Shown in pieces: positions 32,258-41,968 of a stretch of 64,000 nucleotides of DNA. The position numbers were made by a program, and so were the translations under genes. The notes beneath the pieces were generated by a model that saw only the letters and a program-made list of their open reading frames with translations, made no database searches and was not told the DNA's origin. Source of the DNA: Fusobacterium varium (lineage in GTDB: Bacteria; Fusobacteriota; Fusobacteriia; Fusobacteriales; Fusobacteriaceae); the NCBI GenBank assembly GCA_021531615.1, contig JADYUE010000001.1, positions 124,001-188,000 of the forward strand, in the 5' to 3' direction. Numbering within the stretch: position 1 is the first letter of the stretch; each line of letters begins with the position of its first letter.

Positions 32258-33244
32258 ATGAAAAATTTTATCAAAAAATTAAAGGAGAAAATTCTATTAG
32301 GTAAAAAAATAGATTTTAAAGAAGCTAAAAAATTAATTGAGATAAAAATAGATGATAGTGAAAACTTAAATGAACTATTTTCTTCAGCTGATGAGATACG
32401 TGAAAAGTTTTGTGGTAATAGTTTCGATCTTTGCACAATTATCAATGCAAAATCTGGAAAATGTAGTGAAGATTGTAAATATTGTGCTCAGTCTAGCCAT
32501 TTTAAAACAAATACCAGCGTATATCCTCTAGTTAGTGAAAATATAGCCCTTGAAGAGGCTAAAAAAGTTGAAGCAGAGGGAGCACATAGATTTTCTCTTG
32601 TAACAAGTGGAAAGGGAATCTTAGATAATAGTGAAGAACTATATAAATTAGAAAATATCTATAAAAAATTAAAAGATGAAACTACTCTTTCTTTATGTGC
32701 CTCACATGGAATTTGTAGCAAAGAGGTATTATCTAAATTAAAAAAAGCAGGGGTTACAACTTATCACCACAATCTTGAAGCTTGTGCAGATTTTTATCCT
32801 AATATTTGCTCAACACATACACATGAAGATAGAGTTAAAACTGTTTTAGCTGCTAAAGAGGCTGGTTTAAAAGTGTGTAGTGGGGGTATTTTAGGTTTAG
32901 GTGAAACACCTATTGATAGAATAAAACTTGCCTTTGAGTTAAGAGAATTAGACATTGACTCTGTACCTATCAATATTTTAACCCCTATACCTGGGACACC
33001 TCTTGAAAATTCTCAAGAGATTGAACCACTTGAACTTGTAAAAACTATGGCAGTATTTAGATTTATTCTACCTAATAAAGCTTTGAGATATGCAGGGGGG
33101 AGAGTAAAACTTAGAGAGTTCCAAAGTCTAGGAATAAGAGCTGGAATAAATTCAGCTTTAACAGGAAACTTTTTAACTACAACAGGAAATACAATTGAAA
33201 GTGATAAAAAAATGATAAGAGGCGAGGGATATGAAATTAAGTAA
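32258..33244 (+). CDS. bioB: Biotin synthase
   Basis: A 328-residue radical SAM enzyme that inserts sulfur into dethiobiotin. The SAM cluster motif is AKSGKCSEDCKYCAQSSHF (CxxxCxxC), and NILTPIPGTPLE and RYAGGRVKLRE are family signatures. It begins the bioB-bioD-bioA operon, whose genes overlap or abut. AAGGAG lies 9 bases before the ATG. Confidence 0.97.
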   Translation: MKNFIKKLKEKILLGKKIDFKEAKKLIEIKIDDSENLNELFSSADEIREKFCGNSFDLCTIINAKSGKCSEDCKYCAQSSHFKTNTSVYPLVSENIALEEAKKVEAEGAHRFSLVTSGKGILDNSEELYKLENIYKKLKDETTLSLCASHGICSKEVLSKLKKAGVTTYHHNLEACADFYPNICSTHTHEDRVKTVLAAKEAGLKVCSGGILGLGETPIDRIKLAFELRELDIDSVPINILTPIPGTPLENSQEIEPLELVKTMAVFRFILPNKALRYAGGRVKLREFQSLGIRAGINSALTGNFLTTTGNTIESDKKMIRGEGYEIK

Positions 33245-33923
33245 AGGATACTTTGTAATAGGAACAGATACAGGAATAGGAAAAACTTATGTAAGTACTC
33301 TTTTATTTAAAGGAGTTAGTAAAATAGGTGGAACTTACTATAAGCCAGTTCAAAGTGGAGCTTTTGAGATGTTTGGTAAATTAGTATCTCCAGATGTTGA
33401 GTTTATGTGTGAATTTAATAAGATACCATATAATAGTGAGATGACTACATATCTTTTAAAACCAGAGGTTTCTCCACATTTAGCTGCTGAAATTGATGAT
33501 GTTGAAATTGATCCAGAGAAAATTAAAAGTGATTGGTTGGAATTAAAAGAGAGATATAGTACAGTTATTGTAGAGGGAGCAGGGGGATTGTATGTTCCTA
33601 TAATAAGAAATAGATTCTATATGTATGATCTGATTAAAATGTTAGAAACACCTGTAATTCTAGTTTCTAGTAATCGTGTAGGAACTATTAACCACACTAT
33701 GATGACTATAAATTGTTTAAAAAATATGGGTATCAAAGTACAAGGAATAATCTTTAATAAGATAGAGAAAAATTTTGATAGAACTGGATATGAAAATGAT
33801 AATATAAAAGTTATCCAAGATATGAGTGGTATTAAAAATATGATGATTTTAGATTTTGAACAGGAAAGTTTTGATCAAGAGGAATTGATTAGATTTTTAG
33901 AATTAAGAGAGGAAGAAAAATAA
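33231..33923 (+). CDS. bioD: Dethiobiotin synthetase
   Basis: A 230-residue ATP-dependent carboxylase that closes the ureido ring of DAPA. The P-loop reads VIGTDTGIGKTYVS and the substrate loop YKPVQSGAFE; VEGAGGLYVPI is the conserved central motif. It overlaps bioB by 14 bases and its stop overlaps the bioA start, so the three are coupled. Confidence 0.97.
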   Translation: MKLSKGYFVIGTDTGIGKTYVSTLLFKGVSKIGGTYYKPVQSGAFEMFGKLVSPDVEFMCEFNKIPYNSEMTTYLLKPEVSPHLAAEIDDVEIDPEKIKSDWLELKERYSTVIVEGAGGLYVPIIRNRFYMYDLIKMLETPVILVSSNRVGTINHTMMTINCLKNMGIKVQGIIFNKIEKNFDRTGYENDNIKVIQDMSGIKNMMILDFEQESFDQEELIRFLELREEEK

Positions 33924-35284
33924 TGAAAGAATTAACAGAACTTCAACAAAAAGATTTACAATATATTTTTCACCCTTGTTCACAGATGAAAGATTATGAA
34001 AATCTTCCCCCAATGGTGATAAAAAAAGCTAAGGGAATATATTTAGAAGATGAACTAGGTAATAAGTATATGGATTGTGTTTCTAGCTGGTGGGTAAATC
34101 TTTTTGGACACTGTAATGATAGAATAAACAAAGTTATTTGGGAACAGATAAACAATCTTGAACATGTACTTTTTGTTAACTTTTCTCATGAGCCAGCTAT
34201 TGAGTTAGTTGAAAGATTACATAAAGTTGTACCAAAAGGAATAGATAAATTTTTATTTGCTGATAATGGTTCATCAAGTATTGAAATGGCATTGAAATTA
34301 AGCTTTCAATATCATCAGCAAACAGGGTCAAAGGAGAAGAAAAAATTTGTCTCTTTAGTAAATGCTTATCATGGAGAAACAATAGGAGCTTTAGGGGTAG
34401 GAGATGTTGATATATTTACCTCTACATATAGACCTTTGATAAAAGAGGGGATAAAAGCTAAAGGACCAGATTGTTTCTATTGTCCTTTTAAGAAAAATTT
34501 TGATTGTTGTGAAGCTGAATGTTTCAGTGATATGGAAAATATTATTGAAAACAATCATAAAGAGATAGCTGCTGTTATAATTGAACCTATGGTACAAGGG
34601 GCAGCAGGAATGAAGATATACTCTCCTAAATATATAAAAAAATTGAGAGAGATTACAAAAAAATATAATATTCATCTTATAGCCGATGAGATTGCTATGG
34701 GATTTGGAAGAACAGGAAAGATGTTTGCTATGGAACATGCTGGAGTTAGTCCAGATATAATGTGTATGGCAAAGGGGCTTTCAGCAGGTTACTACCCTAT
34801 GTCAATTATCGGTATAACTAATGAGATCTATGATGCTTTCTATTGTGACTATTTAGAGGGAAAATCATTTTTACATTCTCACACATATTCTGGTAACCCT
34901 ATTGGTTGTAGAATTGCTGTGGAAGTTTTAAAAATATTTGAGGAAGAAAAGATTTTAGATGTTGTTGCTAAAAAAGGAGAGTATCTGAGAAAAAAAGCTA
35001 CTGAACTTTTTGCTAATCATCCAAATGTTGGAAAGTATAGACAAATAGGTTTAATAGGTGCTTTGGAGTTTGTTAAAAACAAAGAAACAAAAGAACTTTT
35101 TGATTCAAAAGAGAGAGCAGGTTATGAAATATATAAGATTGCTCTAAAAAAAGGAGCATTATTAAGACCTCTAGGAAATATAATCTATTTTATGCCACCA
35201 TATATAATAACTGAAGAGGAAATTGATAAAATGCTTATGATTTGTAAAGAGTCTATTGATGAGTATTTAGCTAGAAAAAAATAA
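33923..35284 (+). CDS. bioA: Adenosylmethionine-8-amino-7-oxononanoate aminotransferase
   Basis: A 453-residue class III PLP aminotransferase that forms DAPA from KAPA and SAM. Motifs: CVSSWWVNLFGHCN (substrate Trp pair), DNGSSSIEMALK, LIADEIAMGFGRTGKMFAME and the PLP lysine in MCMAKGLSAGYYPMS. Last gene of the biotin operon here. No bioF or bioC/H is present, so earlier steps, if any, are encoded elsewhere or the cell uses imported precursors. Confidence 0.96.
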   Translation: MKELTELQQKDLQYIFHPCSQMKDYENLPPMVIKKAKGIYLEDELGNKYMDCVSSWWVNLFGHCNDRINKVIWEQINNLEHVLFVNFSHEPAIELVERLHKVVPKGIDKFLFADNGSSSIEMALKLSFQYHQQTGSKEKKKFVSLVNAYHGETIGALGVGDVDIFTSTYRPLIKEGIKAKGPDCFYCPFKKNFDCCEAECFSDMENIIENNHKEIAAVIIEPMVQGAAGMKIYSPKYIKKLREITKKYNIHLIADEIAMGFGRTGKMFAMEHAGVSPDIMCMAKGLSAGYYPMSIIGITNEIYDAFYCDYLEGKSFLHSHTYSGNPIGCRIAVEVLKIFEEEKILDVVAKKGEYLRKKATELFANHPNVGKYRQIGLIGALEFVKNKETKELFDSKERAGYEIYKIALKKGALLRPLGNIIYFMPPYIITEEEIDKMLMICKESIDEYLARKK

Positions 35285-35346
35285 CATTTGTTAATGCTCA
35301 ACTATTTATATATAAAGAAAATATTTAAAAAGAAAAATACTATCAT

Positions 35347-35506
35347 AATATCAACTAAAGCCGTAATTCACTAGAGAATATTAGAATCCCTCAGCGAAAT
35401 GAAGTTAAGAAAATGCAACGTGTTTGAGACGAAGTCGAGTTTTGCATTTTCAACGGAATGAGCAATAGGGATTCTTTATTCTTTAGTATGGAGGCTAGTT
35501 GATATT
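35347..35506. repeat. 160-bp hairpin element, MITE-like
   Basis: AATATCAACTA(AA)GCC at the left end is repeated inverted at the right end (GGCTAGTTGATATT). Inner arms continue to match: AGAATCCCT with AGGGATTCT, and AAAATGCAA with TTGCATTTT. The whole unit could fold into one long hairpin. It has no coding capacity and lies alone between bioA and the truncated HxlR gene, so it is probably a non-autonomous mobile repeat or a repeat-derived RNA hairpin. The rest of 35285-35595 holds no gene. Confidence 0.7.
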
Positions 35507-35595
35507 AAAAATATAAGTTTTGGAAATTAGACTTAAAAAAATAACCTAGTAATATAAAAAAATTGAACTTTAAATTAAATAATCTTTTTTTCTAA

Positions 35596-35919
35596 TCAAA
35601 TCTCCATTTTAAAATTATTAACCCCTATTGAATTAGCATAACCAGTTCCCCATTTAACTAATGATTCTAAAATAGGTATAAGAGTTTCTCCATGTTCAGT
35701 GAGAGTATATTCAACTTTTGGAGGAACCACAGGGTATACCTTTCTATTTATCAACTTATCCTCTTCCAATTCACGAAGTTGCCTTGTTAACATTCTCTCA
35801 TTTATACTTGGAATAAATCTTTTCAATTCACTATGTCTAGCCACTTTATTTATGCTTATGTAATATAAAATAATTGGTTTCCATTTTCCACCTACAATAT
35901 CTAATGATGGTAGGAATAA
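35596..35919 (-). pseudogene. 5'-truncated HxlR-family regulator
   Basis: The frame reads continuously from an HxlR-like VGGKWKPIILYYIS (plus-strand 35850-35895) through RFIPSINERMLTRQLRELEE and YPVVPPKVEYTLTEHGETLI to the stop at 35596. The start codon and the first residues (usually including the regulatory Cys) are gone: upstream the frame meets a stop at about 35920. A GTG at 35844 could start only an 82-residue product lacking half of the winged helix. The break coincides with the break in the divergent permease fragment. Confidence 0.75.
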
Positions 35920-36032
35920 TTACTATACCTGTTGAGATAGAGTATTTTGGAAAGAAAGTTACTATTATTAGAAATCTTTTGACTTTTATATTTTCATTTA
36001 TTGTAGCAGGAGTAATGGGAGTGATATTATGA
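35907..36032 (+). pseudogene. C-terminal fragment of a permease
   Basis: An open frame of 41 codons (VEIEYFGKKVTIIRNLLTFI, then FSFIVAGVMGVIL) ends in TGA overlapping the ATG of the next permease gene (ATGA). It looks like the last membrane helix of the first half of a two-gene permease of the YraQ/ArsP kind. There is no ribosome site before its first ATG (35907). The 5' part is missing at the point where the HxlR gene also breaks. Confidence 0.6.
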
Positions 36033-36571
36033 TAAAAAAATTCTTAAATAGATATAAATTCTTTGTTATTCTTTTAATAGTCAATCTAATTTTACTTTTT
36101 GCAGCTCCAGAAATTGGAAAAAAATCCTTTAAGATAACTTATGATAATCTTCTAGAGATGTTAGGAGTAATTCCACCTATTTTTATATTATTGGGAATTT
36201 TAGATGTATGGTTAAAAAAGGAAACTATGATTAAATATATGGGAAAAGAATCTGGAATTAAAGGGTTATTACTCTCTTTTATAATTGGTGCAACAGCAGC
36301 AGGACCTCTTTATGCAGCCTTTCCAGTTGCTGGTATTCTTTTAAAAAAGGGAACAAGTATATTTAATGTTCTTATCTTTATTGGAGCTTGGTCAACTATG
36401 AAGATACCTCTATTAATATTCGAATCAATTGCTTTAGGTTATAATTTTTCAATGTTACGTTTAGGAATTAATATTATTGGTATACCTTTAATAGCTTTTA
36501 TAATAAATCTATTTTTAAAAGAGGAAGATAGAGAGGAGATATATCAATTAGCTCAAGAAAAAAACATTTAA
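36029..36571 (+). CDS. Permease, YraQ/ArsP-like (probably half of a damaged pair)
   Basis: A 180-residue membrane protein with five or so hydrophobic helices. The second half holds the family-like AAGPLYAAFPVAGILLKKGT and FIGAWSTMKIPLLIFES stretches; the first has YDNLLEMLGVIPPIFILLGI. Members are predicted permeases sometimes linked to metal or metalloid efflux. It was translationally coupled to a preceding gene of which only 41 codons remain, so its function may be lost. Confidence 0.7.
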   Translation: MIKKFLNRYKFFVILLIVNLILLFAAPEIGKKSFKITYDNLLEMLGVIPPIFILLGILDVWLKKETMIKYMGKESGIKGLLLSFIIGATAAGPLYAAFPVAGILLKKGTSIFNVLIFIGAWSTMKIPLLIFESIALGYNFSMLRLGINIIGIPLIAFIINLFLKEEDREEIYQLAQEKNI

Positions 36572-36574
36572 TTT

Positions 36575-36618
36575 AAAAGGACTAAATAAATCCCTTAATG
36601 ATTTACTTAGTCCTTTTT
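36575..36618. terminator. Bidirectional terminator between convergent genes
   Basis: AAAAGGACTAA and TTAGTCCTTTT pair with a loop of about 20 bases. T runs on both strands serve the permease and the convergent regulator. Confidence 0.8.
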
Positions 36619-36626
36619 AGCTATAA

Positions 36627-37736
36627 TTACTCCAAGGAAACTATACCCCAAAATTTATCTTTAAAAAATATAAGGATATTTTTAATATCTAAGGGATTAA
36701 ATTTAACTGTTACTGTTTCCCCTTCAAAATCTTTCAATCTTTCGTCACTATATATTAAATTATTAACCCTTATTGAGTTTCTAGTTACCTTCCTATTAAC
36801 TTCCTGTAAAAAAATATCAAGATTCCTAATATAATTTAGACTTTCTAAAGAATCGTTATTATATATAAAATTATATTTAGGATTTTCAAGATAGACATAT
36901 GAATTTAAAAACTCCTTTAACTCTTCATAAGATAATCTTTTCTCTCTTTCAGAATAAAATTTTTCAATATCTTCTATAAGATAATCTATAAATTTTAGTA
37001 TCTCCTTATTCTCAGTAAAATATTCTGAAACCTTAATTCCTAATGTATCATAGATATTTTTTAGTATCTTTTTATTACTTATATTTTCAGAAGAGACTAA
37101 AATATCTTGTGGCTTGATATATTTATTATTAAAAATAGAGATCTTTAATAGTGTCTCTCTTATAAAAGCAAGTAACACATATAAATTTGATTGGGTATAA
37201 TTTAATTCAAAACTTATAGGTTTCATATCTGCCACATCTAAAGATATAAGAAGCTGAGGGACAATTTTTTCATCCTCATTATCAGAAACTAAAATATATA
37301 GTGGTATCTCTAAAATCAAATATACTAAATTTTCTTTCTTTATTTTTTTCAAATGAAAAGAGGTAGTTTTATTAAAAAAACCATCAAGATTACTAACTAT
37401 TCTATAAAAAGTTGGATAACTTATATTATATTTTGAAGATAGCTTTTTTACAAAAATAGAGTATAGTTGTGAAATCTTTGTTTCCTCACACTCACGACAA
37501 AACTCCTCTATAATTTTAATCCCTTTATTATCTACTTTTCTAAATGAATCTTTGTCGGTACGCTGTTTTTTATCTAACCCCAAAACTCCATTTTTTTTAT
37601 AAGCATTAACCCATCTTTTAAGAGTAGCATAAGAGACCCCACTCTCCTCTTCGATAGTTTTTAACTTTTTTTCTTTTCTTAAAAAAGGCTCAATTATTTT
37701 GAAACGCTGTATCTGTAATTCTTTTTCTTTCTCCAA
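36627..37736 (-). CDS. Domesticated Mu/Tn7-type transposase, probable transcription regulator
   Basis: A 369-residue protein with the plan of a Mu-type transposase: an HTH near the start (KTIEEESGVSYATLKRWVNA, then YKKNGVLGLDKK), a second HTH (SSKYNISYPTFYRIVS), an RNase H-like core and a Mu-C beta-barrel at the end (GETVTVKFNPLDIKNILIFF). The core lacks the DDE residues: the FTDNG position reads ILVSSENIS, and the Glu position reads FIDYLIED. No inverted repeats flank it. It is divergent from a PTS gene 190 bases away, so it may regulate that gene. This is inference from layout and lost catalysis. Confidence 0.7.
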   Translation of the reverse strand: MEKEKELQIQRFKIIEPFLRKEKKLKTIEEESGVSYATLKRWVNAYKKNGVLGLDKKQRTDKDSFRKVDNKGIKIIEEFCRECEETKISQLYSIFVKKLSSKYNISYPTFYRIVSNLDGFFNKTTSFHLKKIKKENLVYLILEIPLYILVSDNEDEKIVPQLLISLDVADMKPISFELNYTQSNLYVLLAFIRETLLKISIFNNKYIKPQDILVSSENISNKKILKNIYDTLGIKVSEYFTENKEILKFIDYLIEDIEKFYSEREKRLSYEELKEFLNSYVYLENPKYNFIYNNDSLESLNYIRNLDIFLQEVNRKVTRNSIRVNNLIYSDERLKDFEGETVTVKFNPLDIKNILIFFKDKFWGIVSLE

Positions 37737-37865
37737 TTTTTTGACTTCACCACACTTAAATAAATCATAGTATTAATTAGATAATACTATATTTATCAAA
37801 AAAAATCAACTTATTCTAATATAACATCTTCTAATTTAAAAAAGCTCATTTTATTCGAAAAAAAC

Positions 37866-37894
37866 TTGACATTTTTTTAAAAAAAGATTATTAT
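37866..37894 (+). promoter_or_regulatory. Promoter of the PTS gene
   Basis: TTGACA, 17 bases, TATTAT. Upstream are repeated TTCTAAT words (about 37813 and 37828) in the space shared with the divergent transposase-like regulator, possible binding sites. Confidence 0.6.
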
Positions 37895-37928
37895 CAGAAA
37901 TATAAAACAAAAACTTAAGGAGGAAGAA

Positions 37929-39419
37929 ATGAAAATTTTTGCAGAAGTACAAAAAGTTGGAAAAGCTTTAATGACACCAGTTGCAATTCTTCCAGCAGCA
38001 GGACTATTTCTTGCTTTTGGAAATAAACTACAATATCCTTTAATGGAGCAAGCAGGACAGGTAATTTTTAGTAACCTTCCTTTACTTTTTGCAATAGGAG
38101 CAGCTATCGGTTTAGTTGGAGGAGATGGAGTTGCAGCTCTATCAGCAGTAGTAGCTATATTGATTATGAATACAACAATGGGAATTGTGTCAGGAGCAGC
38201 AGCAGGGTTAGCAGCTGGAGATGCCTCTTATGCTATGGTATTAGGGATTCCTACTCTACAAACAGGAGTGTTTGGAGGACTAATAGCAGGGGTTATAGCT
38301 GCTATCTGTTATAATAAATTTTATAAAACTGAATTACCTCAATTTTTAGGTTTCTTTGCTGGAAAGAGATTAGTTCCAATAGTTACAGCAATAATTGCTT
38401 TTTTAGTAGGTTTAGCAATGCCAATTATATGGCAACCTGTACAAACAGGGTTAGCTCATCTTTCATATCTTGCAAATGAAGTTAATACAAATGTATCAAC
38501 TTTTATCTTTGGAGTAATTGAAAGAGCTCTTATTCCTTTTGGACTTCATCACATATTCTATGCACCTTTCTGGTATCAATTTGGTGAGTATACAAATAAG
38601 GCTGGAGAGATAGTTAATGGAGATCAAGCTATTTGGTTTGCTATGCTTAGAGATGGAGTTACTAATTTTTCAAGTACAACATATCAAGGAGCAGGAAAAT
38701 TCTTAACAGGAAAATTTGTATTTATGATGTTTGGTTTACCAGCAGCAGCTCTTGCAATGTATCAAGAAGCTAGACCTGAAAATAAAAAAATTGTAGGGGG
38801 AATTCTTTTCTCTGGAGCTTTAACAGCATTTTTAACAGGGATTACAGAACCATTAGAGTTTTCATTCCTATTTGTAGCTCCTATTCTTTATGGAATTCAC
38901 TGTATTTTTGCAGGACTTTCATTTATGTTAATGAATCTATTTAATGTAAGAATAGGTATGACTTTTTCAGGAGGGTTTATTGATTATATAGCTTTTGGAG
39001 TTTTACCAGGTACAACAGGTTTTGAAACTAATTGGTATATGGTAATTATTGTAGGACTATGTCTATCAGTAATCTACTATTTTGGTTTCAGATTTGCAAT
39101 TAGAAAATTTAATCTAATGACTCCAGGAAGAGAAAAAGTTGAGACAAGTGAAGTTAAAAATGAAAAAGAGATTAAAAGTGATGAACTTGCAGTAGGGGTA
39201 CTTGAAGCATTAGGTGGAAAGGATAACTTAATCTCTCTAGATGCTTGTATCACAAGATTGAGAGTAGAGGTAAAAGATACTAAAAATGTTAATGAGAATG
39301 CTTTAAAATCTCTAGGAGCTTCAGGGGTTTTAAAAGTGGGAAGTAACGGTGTTCAAGCTATTTTTGGAGCAAAGGCACAATTTATATGTAACGATCTTAA
39401 AAAAATAACAGGTATTTAA
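37929..39419 (+). CDS. PTS EIICB, glucose/N-acetylglucosamine class
   Basis: A 496-residue sugar transporter-kinase. Residues 1-390 are the EIIC membrane domain ([39 protein letters not shown]). Residues about 420-496 are EIIB with the phosphorylated Cys in [13 protein letters not shown]. It imports and phosphorylates a hexose using phosphate from HPr and a separate EIIA, which is not fused and not nearby. The exact sugar cannot be read from the sequence; glucose, maltose or GlcNAc are candidates. AGGAGG lies 6 bases before the ATG. Confidence 0.92.
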   Translation: MKIFAEVQKVGKALMTPVAILPAAGLFLAFGNKLQYPLMEQAGQVIFSNLPLLFAIGAAIGLVGGDGVAALSAVVAILIMNTTMGIVSGAAAGLAAGDASYAMVLGIPTLQTGVFGGLIAGVIAAICYNKFYKTELPQFLGFFAGKRLVPIVTAIIAFLVGLAMPIIWQPVQTGLAHLSYLANEVNTNVSTFIFGVIERALIPFGLHHIFYAPFWYQFGEYTNKAGEIVNGDQAIWFAMLRDGVTNFSSTTYQGAGKFLTGKFVFMMFGLPAAALAMYQEARPENKKIVGGILFSGALTAFLTGITEPLEFSFLFVAPILYGIHCIFAGLSFMLMNLFNVRIGMTFSGGFIDYIAFGVLPGTTGFETNWYMVIIVGLCLSVIYYFGFRFAIRKFNLMTPGREKVETSEVKNEKEIKSDELAVGVLEALGGKDNLISLDACITRLRVEVKDTKNVNENALKSLGASGVLKVGSNGVQAIFGAKAQFICNDLKKITGI

Positions 39420-39456
39420 AAAAGGCTATAAGGGAAAAAGGGATTAGAAATAGAAA

Positions 39457-39497
39457 AAGAGTTGAAAAATCGAAAATGATTTAACAACTCTTTTTTA
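39457..39497. terminator. Bidirectional terminator after the PTS gene
   Basis: AAGAGTTG and CAACTCTT pair with about 20 bases between them, followed by TTTTTTATTT. Confidence 0.75.
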
Positions 39498-39498
39498 T

Positions 39499-41955
39499 TT
39501 ATCTCTCTACCCAATTAAATATACAATCTCTTGTTTTTTCAACAATCTCCTCATAACTCATGTCCTTTGGTTCAATTCTTTCAAAGAATCTAATCTCTAC
39601 ATTAGATGATTTAGGGAATTTAGAGTTTGAAGGGAATGCCTCAAAAGCTCCTTTAATTCCGAAAGGAACAATAGGTATATTTAACTCTTTAGCCAGTATA
39701 GCAAAAGCTTTTTTAAATTCTAACATCTTACCATCTCTAGTTCTAGCTCCTTCAGGGAATATAGCTACACTTTTTCCACTTCTCAATACCATAGCTAGAG
39801 TTTGAAGAACCTCTCCTAAATTTTTATTAATATCAACTAATATTACATTTGAATTCTCTCCAAGAGTTTTCATATACCCTTTTGAGAAATGTTTTACCTT
39901 AGCTAGATAATAAACATTGTTTAACACATTTGTAGGGACAACATGGTTAAACAAGAAAGCATCTAAGAAACTTTGATGATTTCCTGCATAGATAACAGGG
40001 TCAGTTGTAATATTCTCTGCTCCCTCTTTTTTAACTCTAATATACAATTTGAAAACTATCCATAAAATAGCTTTACCTATCTTTGTAACAATATTAGATT
40101 TTGGAAGCTCAACATCAATATCTTTATTTAGATACTCTTTCCAGTTTACCTCTTCAATTACATTTTCTCCTCTATTCTCCTTAATATATTCAGCTAATTT
40201 TTCAACTGTGGAGTTTTCGATTATAAGCTCTTCAGATGCTTTAATTCCAAATGTGCTTTCTAAATATGTTAAAAGTTCAACCATATCTAGTGAGTCCGTT
40301 CCTAAGTCTAGCTCAATATGTGCAAAAGGAGTTACAGGTTTTTTCTTAACTTTTACAAGATAATCTTTTAACATTGTATACTCTTCAAATTTTGGCTCTT
40401 CAATTACAATATTTTCATTATCCTTACCTTTTAACATCTCAGGTATCATAAATCTTCTAATTTTACCTATCTTAGTTTTTGGCATCTCCTCTTGAACAAT
40501 TCTAATATCAAGAATTTTTTTGTAGTTAGGAGCTTTTCCATTATATGAGTCAATAACTCCCCATTTTAAAGTTTCCTTAATATTAGTAACTTTTTCCTCA
40601 GAGATCTTTTGGAAGTTAGGATAGATAACAGCTGTTAAAACTGAATCAATTTCAGCTACAACAATCTCTTGAATCAAGTTTGTTTTTCCCATTATCCATT
40701 GTTCTATCTCAATAGGGTTGATATTTTTACCATTAGATAAAACTATCATCTCTTTTTTTCTACCTGTAACATATAGGTAGTCATTTTTAATCTCTCCAAG
40801 ATCCCCTGTGTGTATCCATCCATCTCTATCAATAGTTTCAGCAGTAGCCTCAGGTCTTTTGTAATATCCCTTCATTACATTTCTACCTCTAGCTATAATC
40901 TCTCCATCATCAGCTATTTTAACTTCAATTCCTGGTAAAATCTTACCTGCTGATCCTGGCATAATTTCATTTAACGGAGTAAAAGAGATCATAGGAGCAG
41001 TTTCAGTCATTCCATAACCTTCACAAATTTTTATACCTAAAGTAAGAAAATCTCTAGCAATTTTAGGATCTAATTTAGAACCTCCAGATACAAAAAATCT
41101 TAAATTTCCACCAAAATTATCATGAACTTTTTTAAATATCTTTCTACTAAAACTTATATTATTAATTTTTTCAGCTAGTTTAAATATACCTTTTGTTACT
41201 TTACTAGCATTTATTTTTTCCATAATTTTTTGATGTAGCATCTCCCAAAGTCTTGGAACACCTATCATCATAGTTACCTTATATTTTTGGAAGGCATCTA
41301 CCATAGCTTGAGATGACATCTCTTTTAAAAATACAATAGTTGCTCCCTTAGCTAAAGGAATAACTCCTGATCCCAATAATGGAAAGATATGGTGCATAGG
41401 AAGAAGTGCTAAAACAATATCTTCTTGAACAAACATATTGTATTTATCAAGCCCTTCAACATTTATTAAAATATTATCAAATTTCAGCATTACACCTTTA
41501 GGATTTCCAGTAGTACCTGAAGTATAAAGCATAAGAGCCACATTTTCAGGAGCTGGAGCATTAATTACAAGCTCACCATCAAACTCTTTATCTGCTATTT
41601 CATCAACAACAGCTATCCCTAAAGTTTTTCCTGAAATTTCAAGAGCTTTTTGCACTTTTGGAAGATTTCCTTGAGATGTATAGATATATTTTGAGTCAGA
41701 ATCATTTATATAGTAAACTAACTCCTCTCCACTAAGTGAAGCATCTAAACAAACACAAGTTCCTGATTTGTCCCATGTTCCTAAAAAAGAGTAAAGAAGC
41801 TCTGGTCTATTTTCCATAAATATTATAACCTTATCTTCATTCTCAATAGGAAACTCTTGAGAAAAGATCTTAGATTTTACAATAGCCTCTTTATAACTAA
41901 TTTCTTTCCCATCATAAATTATTGCAGTTTTATTATAATCTTTTACAAACTTCAA
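39499..41955 (-). CDS. Acyl-CoA/ACP synthetase - ACP - PlsC acyltransferase fusion
   Basis: An 818-residue three-part enzyme. Residues 1-515 are an AMP-binding ligase (ALMLYTSGTTGNPKGVMLKF, EGYGMTETAP, GWIHTGDLGE). Residues about 535-605 are an acyl carrier domain with phosphopantetheine Ser in LGTDSLDMVELL. Residues about 625-818 are a PlsC-type acyltransferase (YAGNHQSFLDAF as NHxxxxD, IFPEGARTRDGKM). The order recalls E. coli Aas but reversed and with an ACP between. It probably activates exogenous fatty acids and loads them onto lysophospholipid or glycerol phosphate at the membrane. Confidence 0.9.
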   Translation of the reverse strand: MKFVKDYNKTAIIYDGKEISYKEAIVKSKIFSQEFPIENEDKVIIFMENRPELLYSFLGTWDKSGTCVCLDASLSGEELVYYINDSDSKYIYTSQGNLPKVQKALEISGKTLGIAVVDEIADKEFDGELVINAPAPENVALMLYTSGTTGNPKGVMLKFDNILINVEGLDKYNMFVQEDIVLALLPMHHIFPLLGSGVIPLAKGATIVFLKEMSSQAMVDAFQKYKVTMMIGVPRLWEMLHQKIMEKINASKVTKGIFKLAEKINNISFSRKIFKKVHDNFGGNLRFFVSGGSKLDPKIARDFLTLGIKICEGYGMTETAPMISFTPLNEIMPGSAGKILPGIEVKIADDGEIIARGRNVMKGYYKRPEATAETIDRDGWIHTGDLGEIKNDYLYVTGRKKEMIVLSNGKNINPIEIEQWIMGKTNLIQEIVVAEIDSVLTAVIYPNFQKISEEKVTNIKETLKWGVIDSYNGKAPNYKKILDIRIVQEEMPKTKIGKIRRFMIPEMLKGKDNENIVIEEPKFEEYTMLKDYLVKVKKKPVTPFAHIELDLGTDSLDMVELLTYLESTFGIKASEELIIENSTVEKLAEYIKENRGENVIEEVNWKEYLNKDIDVELPKSNIVTKIGKAILWIVFKLYIRVKKEGAENITTDPVIYAGNHQSFLDAFLFNHVVPTNVLNNVYYLAKVKHFSKGYMKTLGENSNVILVDINKNLGEVLQTLAMVLRSGKSVAIFPEGARTRDGKMLEFKKAFAILAKELNIPIVPFGIKGAFEAFPSNSKFPKSSNVEIRFFERIEPKDMSYEEIVEKTRDCIFNWVER

Positions 41956-41968
41956 AATATTCCCCCTA

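Noticed and set aside
36627-37736. Active insertion sequence
   Set aside because: No DDE triad, no flanking inverted repeats or target duplication; a domesticated protein fits better.
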